Assembly (NCBI RefSeq): GCF_900163785.1
Contig: NZ_FUKN01000001.1
Span: 248,001-312,000, forward strand
Source of the DNA: Psychrobacter sp. JB385
GTDB lineage: Bacteria > Pseudomonadota > Gammaproteobacteria > Pseudomonadales > Moraxellaceae
Reading direction: 5' to 3'
Length of the DNA stretch: 64,000 nucleotides
The first letter of the stretch is position 1; each line of letters starts with the position of its first letter. Position numbers and translations under genes: made by a program. Shown here piece by piece: positions 48,311 through 57,770 of this stretch. The notes below the pieces were generated by a model, which saw nothing but the letters and a program-made list of their open reading frames with translations, made no database searches and had not been told where the DNA came from.

Positions 48311-49675
48311 ATGAATAGCGTAGAAAAGCGAGCAATCCTCGGGGTCGGCGGTATTTTTGCCTTGCGGATGATTGGCTTGTTTATGATTGTGCCCGTGTTT
48401 TCTGTTTATGGTAATAATTATGCGCACGCCACACCGTTTTTGATTGGCTTAGCAGTTGGTATTTATGGTCTAGGACAAGCGATTTTTCAGATACCAATGA
48501 GTCTGGCCGCTGACAAATTTCCGCGTAAACCTATTATATTTTTGGGATTAATCTTGTTCGCTGTCGGCGGCATGATTGCGGCAAACGCGACGGATATCTA
48601 TGAAGTGATTATCGGTCGAGCGCTGGCAGGTAGTGGCGCGGTCTCTGCTGTGTTAATGGCGCTATTGGCAGATGTGACACGTGAAGAGATGCGTACCAAA
48701 GCAATGGCGACAATGGGTTTGACCATTGGAACGTCCATCATGCTTGCTTTTGCTTTTGGCCCTTTATTGGTCGGTACGCTTGGTATCTCAGGATTGTTTT
48801 GGCTGACGGCAGGTTTTGCTGTTTTAGCTATGCTGCTATTGCTGATGGTGCCCACACCTTTACGTGTACTCAAGCATAATCTGGACAACAAATCGATTCG
48901 CGAGCAGTTAGCGACCGTCCTGAAAGTAGGGGATTTGAATCGCTTACACATTGGTGTCTTTGCACTACATCTAACGATGACCGCCATATTCGTCATACTA
49001 CCGCACCAGCTCAAAGATGTTATGGGTTTGTCGGTGAGTCAGCAAGGCATGGTTTATTTGCCGCTCTTGTTTGTTGGTTTTGCAGTTGCGATTCCCTTTA
49101 TCATCATTGCCGAAAAGAAACGTAAAATGCGCCAAGTCTTTTTGAGCGCCATTGCCGTAATGACCGCCGCCTTGGCATTTCTTGCCTTTGGTAGTCAGGT
49201 TGGTGTTGGTATTATTTTTGGATTGCTACTGTATTTTATGGGGTTTAATCTGCTTGAGGCCACGATTCCTTCGTGGATCTCTAAGCGTGCACCAGTCGCC
49301 AATAAAGCCACCGCGATGGGGCTTAACTCATCGAGTCAGTTTTTAGGTGCGTTCGTTGGCGGTGCGATGGGCGGGCTGCTATTGAATCAGTCTAATTTGC
49401 TGGCATGGGGGCTGTTGGCACTTGTCATGGGCATCGCATTGCTGCTGATTATACCCATTGCTCAGCCACCTTATTTATCAAGTACGACAGTCACAATTCC
49501 CAAAAATATCAATATCCAAGATTGGTCACGTCAAATGCTGGCAGTAGAGGGCGTGGATGAGCTGGTCGTGATGGCAAAAGAACAGGTCGCTTATCTAAAG
49601 TTAGATAAGACCCAAATAACAGATGAGTCACGACAGGCGCTATCGCATTTGGCACAAAGTCCGCTAGATATTTAA
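48311..49675 (+). CDS. MFS transporter with C-terminal YAM-type domain (YajR-like)
   Basis: 454 residues. Twelve membrane helices. Conserved loop-2 phrase QIPMSLAADKFPRKP (motif A-type) occurs in the first half. The end of the protein (about 395-454) is a soluble domain (NIQDWSRQMLAVEGVDELVVMAKEQVAYLKLD) similar to the YAM ferredoxin-like domain of YajR. It is likely a proton-driven efflux pump; substrate unknown. Separated from ssb by over 400 bp. Confidence 0.85.
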   Translation: MNSVEKRAILGVGGIFALRMIGLFMIVPVFSVYGNNYAHATPFLIGLAVGIYGLGQAIFQIPMSLAADKFPRKPIIFLGLILFAVGGMIAANATDIYEVIIGRALAGSGAVSAVLMALLADVTREEMRTKAMATMGLTIGTSIMLAFAFGPLLVGTLGISGLFWLTAGFAVLAMLLLLMVPTPLRVLKHNLDNKSIREQLATVLKVGDLNRLHIGVFALHLTMTAIFVILPHQLKDVMGLSVSQQGMVYLPLLFVGFAVAIPFIIIAEKKRKMRQVFLSAIAVMTAALAFLAFGSQVGVGIIFGLLLYFMGFNLLEATIPSWISKRAPVANKATAMGLNSSSQFLGAFVGGAMGGLLLNQSNLLAWGLLALVMGIALLLIIPIAQPPYLSSTTVTIPKNINIQDWSRQMLAVEGVDELVVMAKEQVAYLKLDKTQITDESRQALSHLAQSPLDI

Positions 49676-50109
49676 TATGCTATATAGGCAATTTATCTTA
49701 TGGGCAATACATTACATTGGGACTATATATTAAATCTGCCAGTAATAAAGATGTCATGCTCAATCGCTCAGTCATGAAAAAATTTGGCATAGAGTTGGCA
49801 GTGTGACTCTAAGTATGCATCGCAAGAATCCTGACACAAAATAACGTAGCCATTGAGATTCTACTTAAAAATGATAAAGGTTGATGGTGTTCATTAATCG
49901 CTTAAAATGGCAAAATAGTGACACTCCTATTTTTTAGCCTTTAAATATAATGATACTTGTGTCTAAGCGACATAGAATGTCGTCTTCAGCTGACAGACTG
50001 TAGATATTTGAACAAAAATTGGTTAAAGTAATGTCATATCATTAATAGGGTTTGCGGATTCTATTAAATAATATTTGAGTAAATTATTCATAAATAAAAG
50101 GACGGTATC
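49676..50109. other. Intergenic region before ssb
   Basis: About 430 bp, AT-rich, with no ORF, clear terminator or RNA recognised. It must hold the ssb promoter. Confidence 0.4.
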
Positions 50110-50724
50110 ATGCGCGGAGTTAATAAAGTTATCATCATCGGTAACCTTGGAGCAGATCCTGAGGCACGTCAATTTAATAATGGCGGTAGCGTGACCAATA
50201 TCTCGGTTGCAACGTCAGAGCAATGGACAGACAAACAAAGTGGCGAAAAAAGAGAAGCGACAGAATGGCATCGCATCTCACTGTTTAATCGTTTAGGCGA
50301 AATCGCCGCACAGTATTTGCGTAAAGGCAGTAAAGTCTATATCGAAGGCAGTTTGCGTACCCGTAAATACCAAGATCAAAACGGCCAAGATCGTTATATT
50401 ACCGAAATTCGTGCTGAGCAAATGCAGATGTTAGACGGTCAAAGTGGCGGTCAAGACAATAGCAATTTCGGTGGTCAGAGCTCAAATGGCTATGGAAACC
50501 AAGGCGGTCAAAGCAACCAAAACAGCTTTGGTCAACAAGCCAATAATCAGCAAGGCGGCTACAATCAAGCGGTTGGTATGGGTCAAGGTGGACAAAATAA
50601 CTTTAATAACCAAAATGCGCCAGCTCAGCAAAACCAGTTTAACCAACCAGCTCAGCAGCGTCCTGCACAGTCGAAGCCTACAGCGATGCCAGATGGTCCT
50701 GTAGATGACGATATTCCGTTCTGA
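50110..50724 (+). CDS. ssb: Single-stranded DNA-binding protein
   Basis: 204 residues. N-terminal OB fold (residues 1-110) with [19 protein letters not shown] and [17 protein letters not shown] long Gln/Gly/Asn-rich linker follows, then the conserved acidic tip DDDIPF that binds repair and replication partners. A GGACGG ribosome-binding site precedes the ATG. Confidence 0.97.
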   Translation: MRGVNKVIIIGNLGADPEARQFNNGGSVTNISVATSEQWTDKQSGEKREATEWHRISLFNRLGEIAAQYLRKGSKVYIEGSLRTRKYQDQNGQDRYITEIRAEQMQMLDGQSGGQDNSNFGGQSSNGYGNQGGQSNQNSFGQQANNQQGGYNQAVGMGQGGQNNFNNQNAPAQQNQFNQPAQQRPAQSKPTAMPDGPVDDDIPF

Positions 50725-50760
50725 TGATGATAAGAGATAGAATGTAAAATATATGTTCTA

Positions 50761-50790
50761 GAAAACCCGCCACTAGCGGGTTTTCTTTTA
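50761..50790 (+). terminator. Intrinsic terminator of ssb
   Basis: GAAAACCCGC pairs with GCGGGTTTTC around a CACTA loop and is followed by a T-rich run. Confidence 0.9.
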
Positions 50791-50994
50791 TCTATTTAGA
50801 GAGAATAAGACTCTGCTATTGCAGAGTTTTTTAATGCCTAATAATAAACAATACAAAAAGACTTATCTTTAAAAGAACATTAAAAGAAGTAAATTTATGT
50901 ATTTATTAAAGCGACTAATTTTTAAGACATTTGTTTAATTTAATATGATTGACTATCGTTTACATAATATACGTAATTAATATTCATAAAATGT

Positions 50995-51234
50995 ATGACA
51001 GTATCAAAAGATAGAAAAGTATTTTATATTATAAAAATGATAAATATTGCATCATTATTTTTAATAAATTTTGTCTTGAAATTTGTTAAAGATACCTTTC
51101 ATACGCTATATCAACCGTCTATTCCATTGGTTTTGATTAATACTAGTAGTTTATTAAAAGTGGTTGTTATAATCCTTATAAATGAAGATATTAGAAAACA
51201 TACAGACAGTTATTTTTCTAAAAATATTTTTTAG
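50995..51234 (+). CDS. Possible AT-rich small membrane protein
   Basis: 79 codons in very AT-rich DNA. Hydrophobic segments (about 12-30 and 42-62) with lysine-rich ends, no recognised family and no clear ribosome-binding site. It may be chance. Confidence 0.3.
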   Translation: MTVSKDRKVFYIIKMINIASLFLINFVLKFVKDTFHTLYQPSIPLVLINTSSLLKVVVIILINEDIRKHTDSYFSKNIF

Positions 51235-51346
51235 GATTAATTAGAATACACGGCTTTACTGTTTACTGCTAGAAACGTAAAAATTATTGGGCGAGAGGTT
51301 TACGATAAAGCGATACTCTCTTTATCGTTATAGGTAGGGATGAGGT

Positions 51347-51934
51347 ATGAATAGTCATGATGTGTTTGTGAAGACGGACTTGGGAAGAGATGAAATAAAA
51401 TCTCAAGGTATGGGAACAGTACCGCGAGAAGCAAGAACATTACTCATTATGATTGATGGTAAACGAGATTATCAAAGCTACCTCGATGCACTTGATCAAC
51501 GCAAGATGTTTGCAGACTTTGGAGGTATAACTTCGTTACTTGAGCTGCTATTAACGCTTGAATATATTGAGATAGTCAGTGCCAATAGCATATCAATAAC
51601 TACTCAAGCTCAATCAACAAACCTATCTTCTGATATGAAAACCGAGTCTGCCATTGACCGTACTTTCAACCATAAACCTCCCAAACGAATGAAAGCCATT
51701 GGCAGTATTTTTAAAACCAAATTATCTGCCGCCAGATATGAAAACATAAAATCAGATTTGGCGGTTTATATAGAAAAAAATGCTTCTGCAGCAGAGGCTT
51801 GGGGCTATCTACTCTTGCTAGAGCAATGTGTCAATAACTCGCAACTGCTGATTTTAGCACGAGAAATACAACGTAAAAACCATGGCGATCTATCGCTTGG
51901 CATGACCGATTTTATAGAGCGTATTGAGCAATGA
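51347..51934 (+). CDS. Unknown protein with N-terminal helical domain
   Basis: 195 residues. The first ~85 residues, with KTDLGRDEIKSQ and ARTLLIMIDGKRDYQSYLDAL then LLELLLTLEYIEIV, resemble short winged-helix-like domains found in uncharacterised proteobacterial proteins. The C-terminal half is helical. A GGGATGAGG sequence precedes the ATG. No assigned function. Confidence 0.6.
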   Translation: MNSHDVFVKTDLGRDEIKSQGMGTVPREARTLLIMIDGKRDYQSYLDALDQRKMFADFGGITSLLELLLTLEYIEIVSANSISITTQAQSTNLSSDMKTESAIDRTFNHKPPKRMKAIGSIFKTKLSAARYENIKSDLAVYIEKNASAAEAWGYLLLLEQCVNNSQLLILAREIQRKNHGDLSLGMTDFIERIEQ

Positions 51935-52397
51935 TATAAGATTTGTTTCAATCTCAGCGCCACAGTATATTTAGCAAATTTCATGATAACCATAAGCGGC
52001 CAAAAGGCACTTTATAATCAAAAATGAGAGTTGCTATCCTTGGTTTAATTAAGGTTTTTTTTACAGATTTATGTTTATTTATAAGAAAATATTATTTATA
52101 CGTAGAGAAATATTTTGATTACCAACTATCATTTATAAAGTATATTTAATTGACTTATGTTCGCTTTTTTTTATTTTTTATAATATGACAATGATAGCTG
52201 TCTATTGATTTATCATAATATTTTGTTTATATTGACGAGCATTATAAAAATGATAACTAATAATTTTTTTATATATTTAATATTGTAGTGGTTTATTCAT
52301 TCTTTTATAAATGAGTGAATAATTATTTTTCAGCGCTTAATGGGTATTAATATATCTATTAAGTTGATCTTTATTTTATCTTACAATTGGATTTATT
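51935..52397. other. Very AT-rich leader region of the H-NS-family gene
   Basis: About 460 bp with long A/T runs, no ORF recognised. It lies directly before the H-NS-family gene and resembles the sort of DNA that such proteins bind, so autoregulation is possible. Confidence 0.5.
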
Positions 52398-52721
52398 ATG
52401 AGCAAGAATAACGTAATCGATTTAGACAACCTAAACGTAGATGAACTACGCGCCATCACTGAAAACGCTCAGCAACTTATTGCTAAGAAGCAACACCAGC
52501 GTTTGTATGATGCTTATATGCAGTTCGAGAAAATTTCAGAAGACAGTAATGCGACTATCGAAGAGATTTTGAAAGCTGGCGAAAAACTAGAGAAAAAACG
52601 CAGTATCAAATATCGTAACGCAGATAATAACGAAGAAACGTGGACAGGACGTGGCCGTAAGCCAACTTGGTTGGTTGAAGCGTTAACAGCAGGTCGTGAC
52701 CTTGAAGATTTTGCAGTGTAA
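52398..52721 (+). CDS. H-NS family nucleoid-associated protein
   Basis: 107 residues. N-terminal coiled-coil oligomerisation part (about 1-70), then the C-terminal DNA-binding motif TWTGRGRKPTWLVEAL typical of H-NS/StpA-type proteins, which binds AT-rich DNA. It sits in the most AT-rich part of the window. It may silence AT-rich accessory DNA such as that between 38.9 and 44.8 kb. Confidence 0.9.
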   Translation: MSKNNVIDLDNLNVDELRAITENAQQLIAKKQHQRLYDAYMQFEKISEDSNATIEEILKAGEKLEKKRSIKYRNADNNEETWTGRGRKPTWLVEALTAGRDLEDFAV

Positions 52722-52986
52722 TAGACAGTATTTATGTTATCCCTTAGATGACCATCTGTTTAATCCTAAATAAAAAATGTATAGCAATGATAGTGTACTG
52801 CCAACCATATATGTTCGTAGGCTCTGTCTGTTAGTGCACGGCAAGCTAGAAAATATGATGTCGGCAGCCCTGTATTGCTTTTATATTGGATTAACTATAG
52901 ATGACGCTCTTTATGAAATTGATTGACTCAATATATGAGTGACCAATAAACGTTATAGTACTAAGTGATAGTGTTTATAGCAGACG

Positions 52987-53040
52987 AAGCCAGTATTTTT
53001 ATTGCCAGTATTTTGGCAAAAAAGATACTGGCTTTTTTTC
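52987..53040 (+). terminator. Composite hairpin terminator upstream of gspN
   Basis: AAGCCAGTAT (52987-52996) pairs with ATACTGGCTT (53025-53034), enclosing a smaller TTGCC/GGCAA hairpin, and ends in seven T residues. It ends the H-NS-family or an unseen transcript. The remaining 52722-53106 contains no gene I recognise. Confidence 0.75.
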
Positions 53041-53106
53041 TGTCATCTGTATGCCATTGTTTGTTATGATAATGACGTTTTCGTCTCATAGAAGAGTTAT
53101 GCCACT

Positions 53107-53931
53107 GTGCCCCAAGTTTCTGCATCGTCTCATAAGCGTCCTCGCAAGCTATGGTGGCTGGTTGGGTTTATACTGTTTGCGCTGTTTGCCATATTGCAGA
53201 TGCCAGCATCGTGGCTACTAGAAAAGTATGCGCCTGATACGCCTTATGTACAGCACGTATCTGGTAACTTATGGCAAGGCTCAGCCATTTGGCAAATACC
53301 TGTGTCAGCGATACCGCTCACAGGGACGGCAGAGTGGTCATGGCAGCCATGGTATCTATTATTAGGTAAGCTTGGGGCTGATGTTGATATTCAAGCAGAC
53401 CAAACCCGCTTAAACGGACAAGTAAAAATAGGGCTCAACTCGTGGCAAGTTGACAATATGAGCGGTAAAATCGCACCTGAAACACTAGCCAGTGTAGTGG
53501 ATTGGCAGCTGCCTAATACACCCATTCAGGTCAATAACGTATCATTGCAACGTCAGTCTGGCTCAAGTGCAGCAGACAATGAGTCTAATAAGACACAAGC
53601 TGGATTTACTCAAGCAGATGGTCAGCTAACATGGGTTGGCGGTGAAGTTGGCTATCCGAGCGGTGGTAAGGTTTTTTATATTACCATGCCAGTGATGCGA
53701 GCTGAGCTGAGTGCAGAGCAAAAAAACAATCAAAACCTGCTGCATATCAATTTGCTCAACAATCAAGATAAGCGTTTGGGTGACTTGTATATTGATGGCG
53801 ATATGATGTTAGATGTGAGTTTGACCCAGCGTCTGTTAGAAAACATGCCTGAATATAAAGGGCAAGCACCGCAAGATGCATCAGTCGTTAGCGTACGCCA
53901 GCCATTGTCGGCTGGATTGGGGATGCCCTAA
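53107..53931 (+). CDS. gspN: Type II secretion system protein N
   Basis: 274 residues, GTG start. An N-terminal basic stretch and one membrane helix (about 15-32) are followed by a periplasmic beta-rich region (PDTPYVQHVSGNLWQGSAIWQ). GspN is an accessory inner-membrane component of type II secretion in some bacteria. It is immediately followed by gspC with no gap. Confidence 0.88.
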   Translation: MPQVSASSHKRPRKLWWLVGFILFALFAILQMPASWLLEKYAPDTPYVQHVSGNLWQGSAIWQIPVSAIPLTGTAEWSWQPWYLLLGKLGADVDIQADQTRLNGQVKIGLNSWQVDNMSGKIAPETLASVVDWQLPNTPIQVNNVSLQRQSGSSAADNESNKTQAGFTQADGQLTWVGGEVGYPSGGKVFYITMPVMRAELSAEQKNNQNLLHINLLNNQDKRLGDLYIDGDMMLDVSLTQRLLENMPEYKGQAPQDASVVSVRQPLSAGLGMP

Positions 53932-54825
53932 ATGATGAATGTGTCTGCGAACCTCAAACCTATTATTAAAACCCTCAATCGCTTCTCAGGTTGGCTGCTA
54001 TTATTGACCATCATCTGGTTGTGCTGGACAGCAGCGCGATTATTGTGGTTGTTATTAGCGCCGCCATTGGCGCCCGCACTGCCGTTAGCGACCTTACAAA
54101 ACACATCTAGCGCCAACACCGATTCTGGTAGCGTATTTGCTATTTTTGCTGAGCCTGATCCCATTGCTGCTGCCGTACAACCACCACCCAATATCGGTTT
54201 GAAAGGGGTATTGCTGGCCATACCAGAGAGTTTGTCTTCAGCGATGCTGGATGTCAATGGTGAAGTAAAGAACTATCGCATTGGTGATCGCTTAAAAGAC
54301 AGTGACTATACCTTGATTGCAGTTGACTGGAATGAGATTGTCATTGCCGATGCTAATGAAAAACAAACCGTCATTCAGATGCCAGAAGCCATGCCATTAG
54401 ACCAAAGCGATATGATAGCAGGCGGTATTAGCAATCAGCGTTTGCCAAATAACATGTTGCCTACCACGCCTCAGCCTACAGAAACTATGCCGCCGCAAAC
54501 TCCCGAAACAGGTGAGACAACCAGTCCGCAATCTGCGATAGAAGAAGCTGTTACGGCATTACAGGATAATCCTGCCAGTTATCTGAGCAGAATGGGTGTC
54601 ATGGCCTCGGGTGAAAGCTATCAAGTGACGGCAGCGATGCCTGCTAAATTGCGTAATCGCCTAGGGCTTGAGCCGGGCGATCAGGTATTAACGGTCAATG
54701 GTCAAAACGTGGGCAACAATCCTACGCAGGATGCTGGTGTGCTCCAACAGATACAGCAATCGGGTGAGGCGCAGATAGAAGTGCGACGGGGCGAGCAAGT
54801 AATTACGATTCGTCAGCAGTTTTAG
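53932..54825 (+). CDS. gspC: Type II secretion system protein C
   Basis: 297 residues. Membrane helix at about 20-45, then the HR domain (residues ~60-150, with NIGLKGVLLAIPESLSSAMLDVNG) that contacts the secretin. A Pro/Thr-rich linker follows, then a C-terminal PDZ domain (LEPGDQVLTVNGQNVG). It links the inner-membrane platform to GspD. It starts one base after the gspN stop. Confidence 0.92.
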   Translation: MMNVSANLKPIIKTLNRFSGWLLLLTIIWLCWTAARLLWLLLAPPLAPALPLATLQNTSSANTDSGSVFAIFAEPDPIAAAVQPPPNIGLKGVLLAIPESLSSAMLDVNGEVKNYRIGDRLKDSDYTLIAVDWNEIVIADANEKQTVIQMPEAMPLDQSDMIAGGISNQRLPNNMLPTTPQPTETMPPQTPETGETTSPQSAIEEAVTALQDNPASYLSRMGVMASGESYQVTAAMPAKLRNRLGLEPGDQVLTVNGQNVGNNPTQDAGVLQQIQQSGEAQIEVRRGEQVITIRQQF

Positions 54826-54968
54826 AAAAATGCAATGAGATTAAGTGTCCTATTTAAAAGAAACAAGACGTTGATTAATGCTATTGTAAGCCACCTGCCA
54901 ATGGATTATTTTTAGTACACAATAAGGTTAGTAACTCCTAAGCGACATCATTTTAGGTAAACATAAAT

Positions 54969-57215
54969 ATGGTAAGTTCTCGTAATTTTTCAGTCACGCC
55001 TTTGCACCATATCTTACAGCGTTTGATGCGCCTGTGTCGTCCACTTTGCATCGCAGTGCCACTCTGGGCTGCTGGTACTGGCCTTGCAAGTGCTGAAAGC
55101 TGGAAGGTCAACTTACAAGATGCCGATATCAAAGCTTTTATCAATGAAGTTGCGACCATCACCGACCAGAACTTTGTGCTTGATCCACGTATCAATGGTA
55201 ATGTGACAGTGATCTCTAACAAAGCCTTATCACGTGATGAGATTTATCAGCTGTTTTTGAGTGTGATGCAAGTAAATGGAGTGGCCGCAATTGATTCGGG
55301 TACGACCATCAAGCTGGTACCAGACAATGTCGCCAAACAATCTGGCGTGGCTGTGGATTTGCGTGGCAATAGTGTGGGTGAGACGCTAGCAACACGCGTT
55401 ATTTATTTGACCAACACACAAGCAGCAGAAGTGCTGGGTGTTATTCGACCATTAATGCCACAGTCTGCCCATGCAGCTGCCGTACCTGGCGTCAATGCTT
55501 TGGTCTTGTCCGATCGTGCTGACAGTCTCAACCAATTGACAGCGCTTATTCGCGATTTAGACAGCAACGTCAATGACAGTTTGCGCGTGATACCACTGCG
55601 CCATGTCGATGCCGAGCGCATGATGGACTTAATCAGCTCGCTGGTGATGACGACGGGTGGTGGACAAGCACAGGGCGGTAGCAACCAGCTTAAAGTCATT
55701 GCTGATGCGTCAAGTGACCGACTGTTGGTTAAAGGCAGTCCTGAGATGATTGCTAAAGTACAAGAAATGGTCAATCAGTTGGATACCACACCCTCAAGGC
55801 GCTTGAGTGGTTTACGAGTTTTCCGATTAAAGTACGCCAGTGCGTCTCATATTGCAGACATGCTACGCGGGTTACTTGCTAACCAATCCATCAATAGTGC
55901 TGGTGCAACTTCTTCATTAGAATCAGCATCCTTGAATGATACGCCTAGCACAGGCGCTGCATTAGCTGGCGAGACGAGTGGTATCAATACCAGTGCGGCC
56001 GCCTCAATCGCTGCTAGTCCAAGCTCAAGTGGCGGCAGTGGGTCAGATGTGGGTGGTCGCCCCTTTAGCATCATCGCGGATGAAACTCAAAACGCGGTCA
56101 TCGTTAATGCAGCACCTGAGCTGATGTTTGAAATTGAAGACGCTGTCAACCAGCTAGACAATCGCCGTGCCCAAGTGTTGATTCAAGCTGCTATCGTAGA
56201 AGTGTCTGGTGATGATGCGACTCAGCTTGGAGTACAGTGGGCGCTTGGCAACGCTAATAGTGGTTATGGTGTGGTTAACTTCAACAATGTGGGCGCAAGT
56301 GCTGCTTCACTAGCTGCTGCAGCCTTAGGTGGCAGTACAGCGGGTATTAGTGCAGCCGCAAGCTCTATAGCGGGTGCTTTGATTGGGATTGGCGATAGCA
56401 GAAAAGACAGCAGTGGCAATACCCAATTTTATGGGGCTATCTTACAAGCGCTGGATTCCTCAACCAGTGCTAACCTGTTGTCTATGCCCTCAATTTTGAC
56501 ATTGGACAATGAAAAGGCGAGTATCTTAGTTGGTCAAAACGTGCCGTTTGTAACAGGTTCTTTTACTACCAGCGGCAATAACTCAAACAATCCTTTCCAG
56601 ACCATTGATCGCCAAGACATTGGTATCAACCTCAACGTTATTCCACACATTGGTGACAATGGTACGGTACGCTTGGAAGTCTCTCAAGAGGTTTCGTCAG
56701 TGGTACCAGGCAGCACAGGCAACGCCAGTGGTTTGATTACCAACAAGAGCCTCATCAATACAACCATCTTAGCCGATGATCAACAGACCATTGCGCTGGG
56801 AGGACTGATGCGTGATAACACCACCACACGTCAGCAAAAAGTACCAGGCTTGGGTAATGTACCAGTCATCGGTCGATTGTTTCGATCAGACAATGATTCC
56901 ACCCAAAAGAGCAATTTGATCATATTTTTACAGCCAACCATTCTTCGTGATGGCGGTGCGGTCGCTAGCGTTACCGAACGTAAGTTCAATCAGATGCGCG
57001 TCTTACAACTAGTCATTGATAAGAACGGTACCATCAAGCAATTACCGTTGAGCGGTACGGAAGGATGGAATGGTGATGTCAGTGCAGATTATGAGTTAAT
57101 GCCACTGAATCCGCTTATTCCCAAGCGAGACCAAACACCGCGAGCAGCGCCTCAAGGGTTCACTAAGGTAGATGCGCCAAGCACGGGCATAACGACCTAT
57201 CCTCTAAATAGATAA
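54969..57215 (+). CDS. gspD: Type II secretion system secretin GspD
   Basis: 748-residue outer-membrane secretin channel. Signal peptide near residues 15-35. N0-N3 periplasmic domains (WKVNLQDADIKAFINEVATI, then repeats of LRVIPLRHVDAERM). A Ser/Gly/Ala-rich insertion around 300-355, and the C-terminal secretin domain with VGQNVPFVTGSFT and IALGGLMRDNTT. No gspE-M genes follow inside the window, so the system is split on the chromosome. Confidence 0.95.
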   Translation: MVSSRNFSVTPLHHILQRLMRLCRPLCIAVPLWAAGTGLASAESWKVNLQDADIKAFINEVATITDQNFVLDPRINGNVTVISNKALSRDEIYQLFLSVMQVNGVAAIDSGTTIKLVPDNVAKQSGVAVDLRGNSVGETLATRVIYLTNTQAAEVLGVIRPLMPQSAHAAAVPGVNALVLSDRADSLNQLTALIRDLDSNVNDSLRVIPLRHVDAERMMDLISSLVMTTGGGQAQGGSNQLKVIADASSDRLLVKGSPEMIAKVQEMVNQLDTTPSRRLSGLRVFRLKYASASHIADMLRGLLANQSINSAGATSSLESASLNDTPSTGAALAGETSGINTSAAASIAASPSSSGGSGSDVGGRPFSIIADETQNAVIVNAAPELMFEIEDAVNQLDNRRAQVLIQAAIVEVSGDDATQLGVQWALGNANSGYGVVNFNNVGASAASLAAAALGGSTAGISAAASSIAGALIGIGDSRKDSSGNTQFYGAILQALDSSTSANLLSMPSILTLDNEKASILVGQNVPFVTGSFTTSGNNSNNPFQTIDRQDIGINLNVIPHIGDNGTVRLEVSQEVSSVVPGSTGNASGLITNKSLINTTILADDQQTIALGGLMRDNTTTRQQKVPGLGNVPVIGRLFRSDNDSTQKSNLIIFLQPTILRDGGAVASVTERKFNQMRVLQLVIDKNGTIKQLPLSGTEGWNGDVSADYELMPLNPLIPKRDQTPRAAPQGFTKVDAPSTGITTYPLNR

Positions 57216-57450
57216 ACATGCACCATACGGTTTTTCATGACACGTATATAAAATAACAATGTCTTCATTTTATCTCTCAAATGTACGGCTTATTTGACCC
57301 ATGTCATTCCGTACATTAGCTTGCGTATTCATAACATAGAAAAACATAGTGAATCTTATATCTTAGTATACTAAATATTATTTAAATACTTAGTATAAAT
57401 AGCTATGGATAAAGTTTATGGCTTATGATAAATATATAAAGGCTTAGATA
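57216..57450. other. AT-rich intergenic stretch after gspD
   Basis: Contains no clear terminator or gene. A small gene follows at 57451. Confidence 0.35.
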
Positions 57451-57606
57451 ATGAAGAATAGAAAGGTAAAAAAGTGGGTGTTGCTAATGAGTACTGCGGC
57501 AGCGTTATTGTTTATCCCAAGACGCAGTAGTCAGAAGGCTAGTACAAAGCCTTATAGTAAAACTACTGAAAGGAAAAACGATAAAAAAATTGCCGAACAT
57601 GATTAA
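57451..57606 (+). CDS. Possible 51-residue small membrane protein
   Basis: AAAGG lies 8 nt before the ATG. The peptide is MKNRKVKKWVLLMSTAAALL, then FIPRR and a strongly basic, polar C-terminus. A hydrophobic stretch (about 9-22) fits a signal anchor. A weak hairpin with a T tail (57626-57649) follows, in the form of a terminator. Function unknown. Confidence 0.45.
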   Translation: MKNRKVKKWVLLMSTAAALLFIPRRSSQKASTKPYSKTTERKNDKKIAEHD

Positions 57607-57625
57607 ATACTTACGATATACTAAT

Positions 57626-57650
57626 AAAAATGAGTGATTGCTCATTTTTA
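57626..57650 (+). terminator. Weak hairpin terminator
   Basis: AAAAATGAG pairs with CTCATTTTT around a TGATTG loop. AT-rich stem, so only a moderate terminator for the small gene. Confidence 0.45.
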
Positions 57651-57770
57651 ACTGTACAAATATATTGTTTTTATAATTAAGTAGATGGTTGTATGTAATT
57701 CTTTTGTTTGATGTTTTAAAAAATAAATAATTAGATGTTGGATTAAAAAATAAAAATTTGGAGTCTATGA

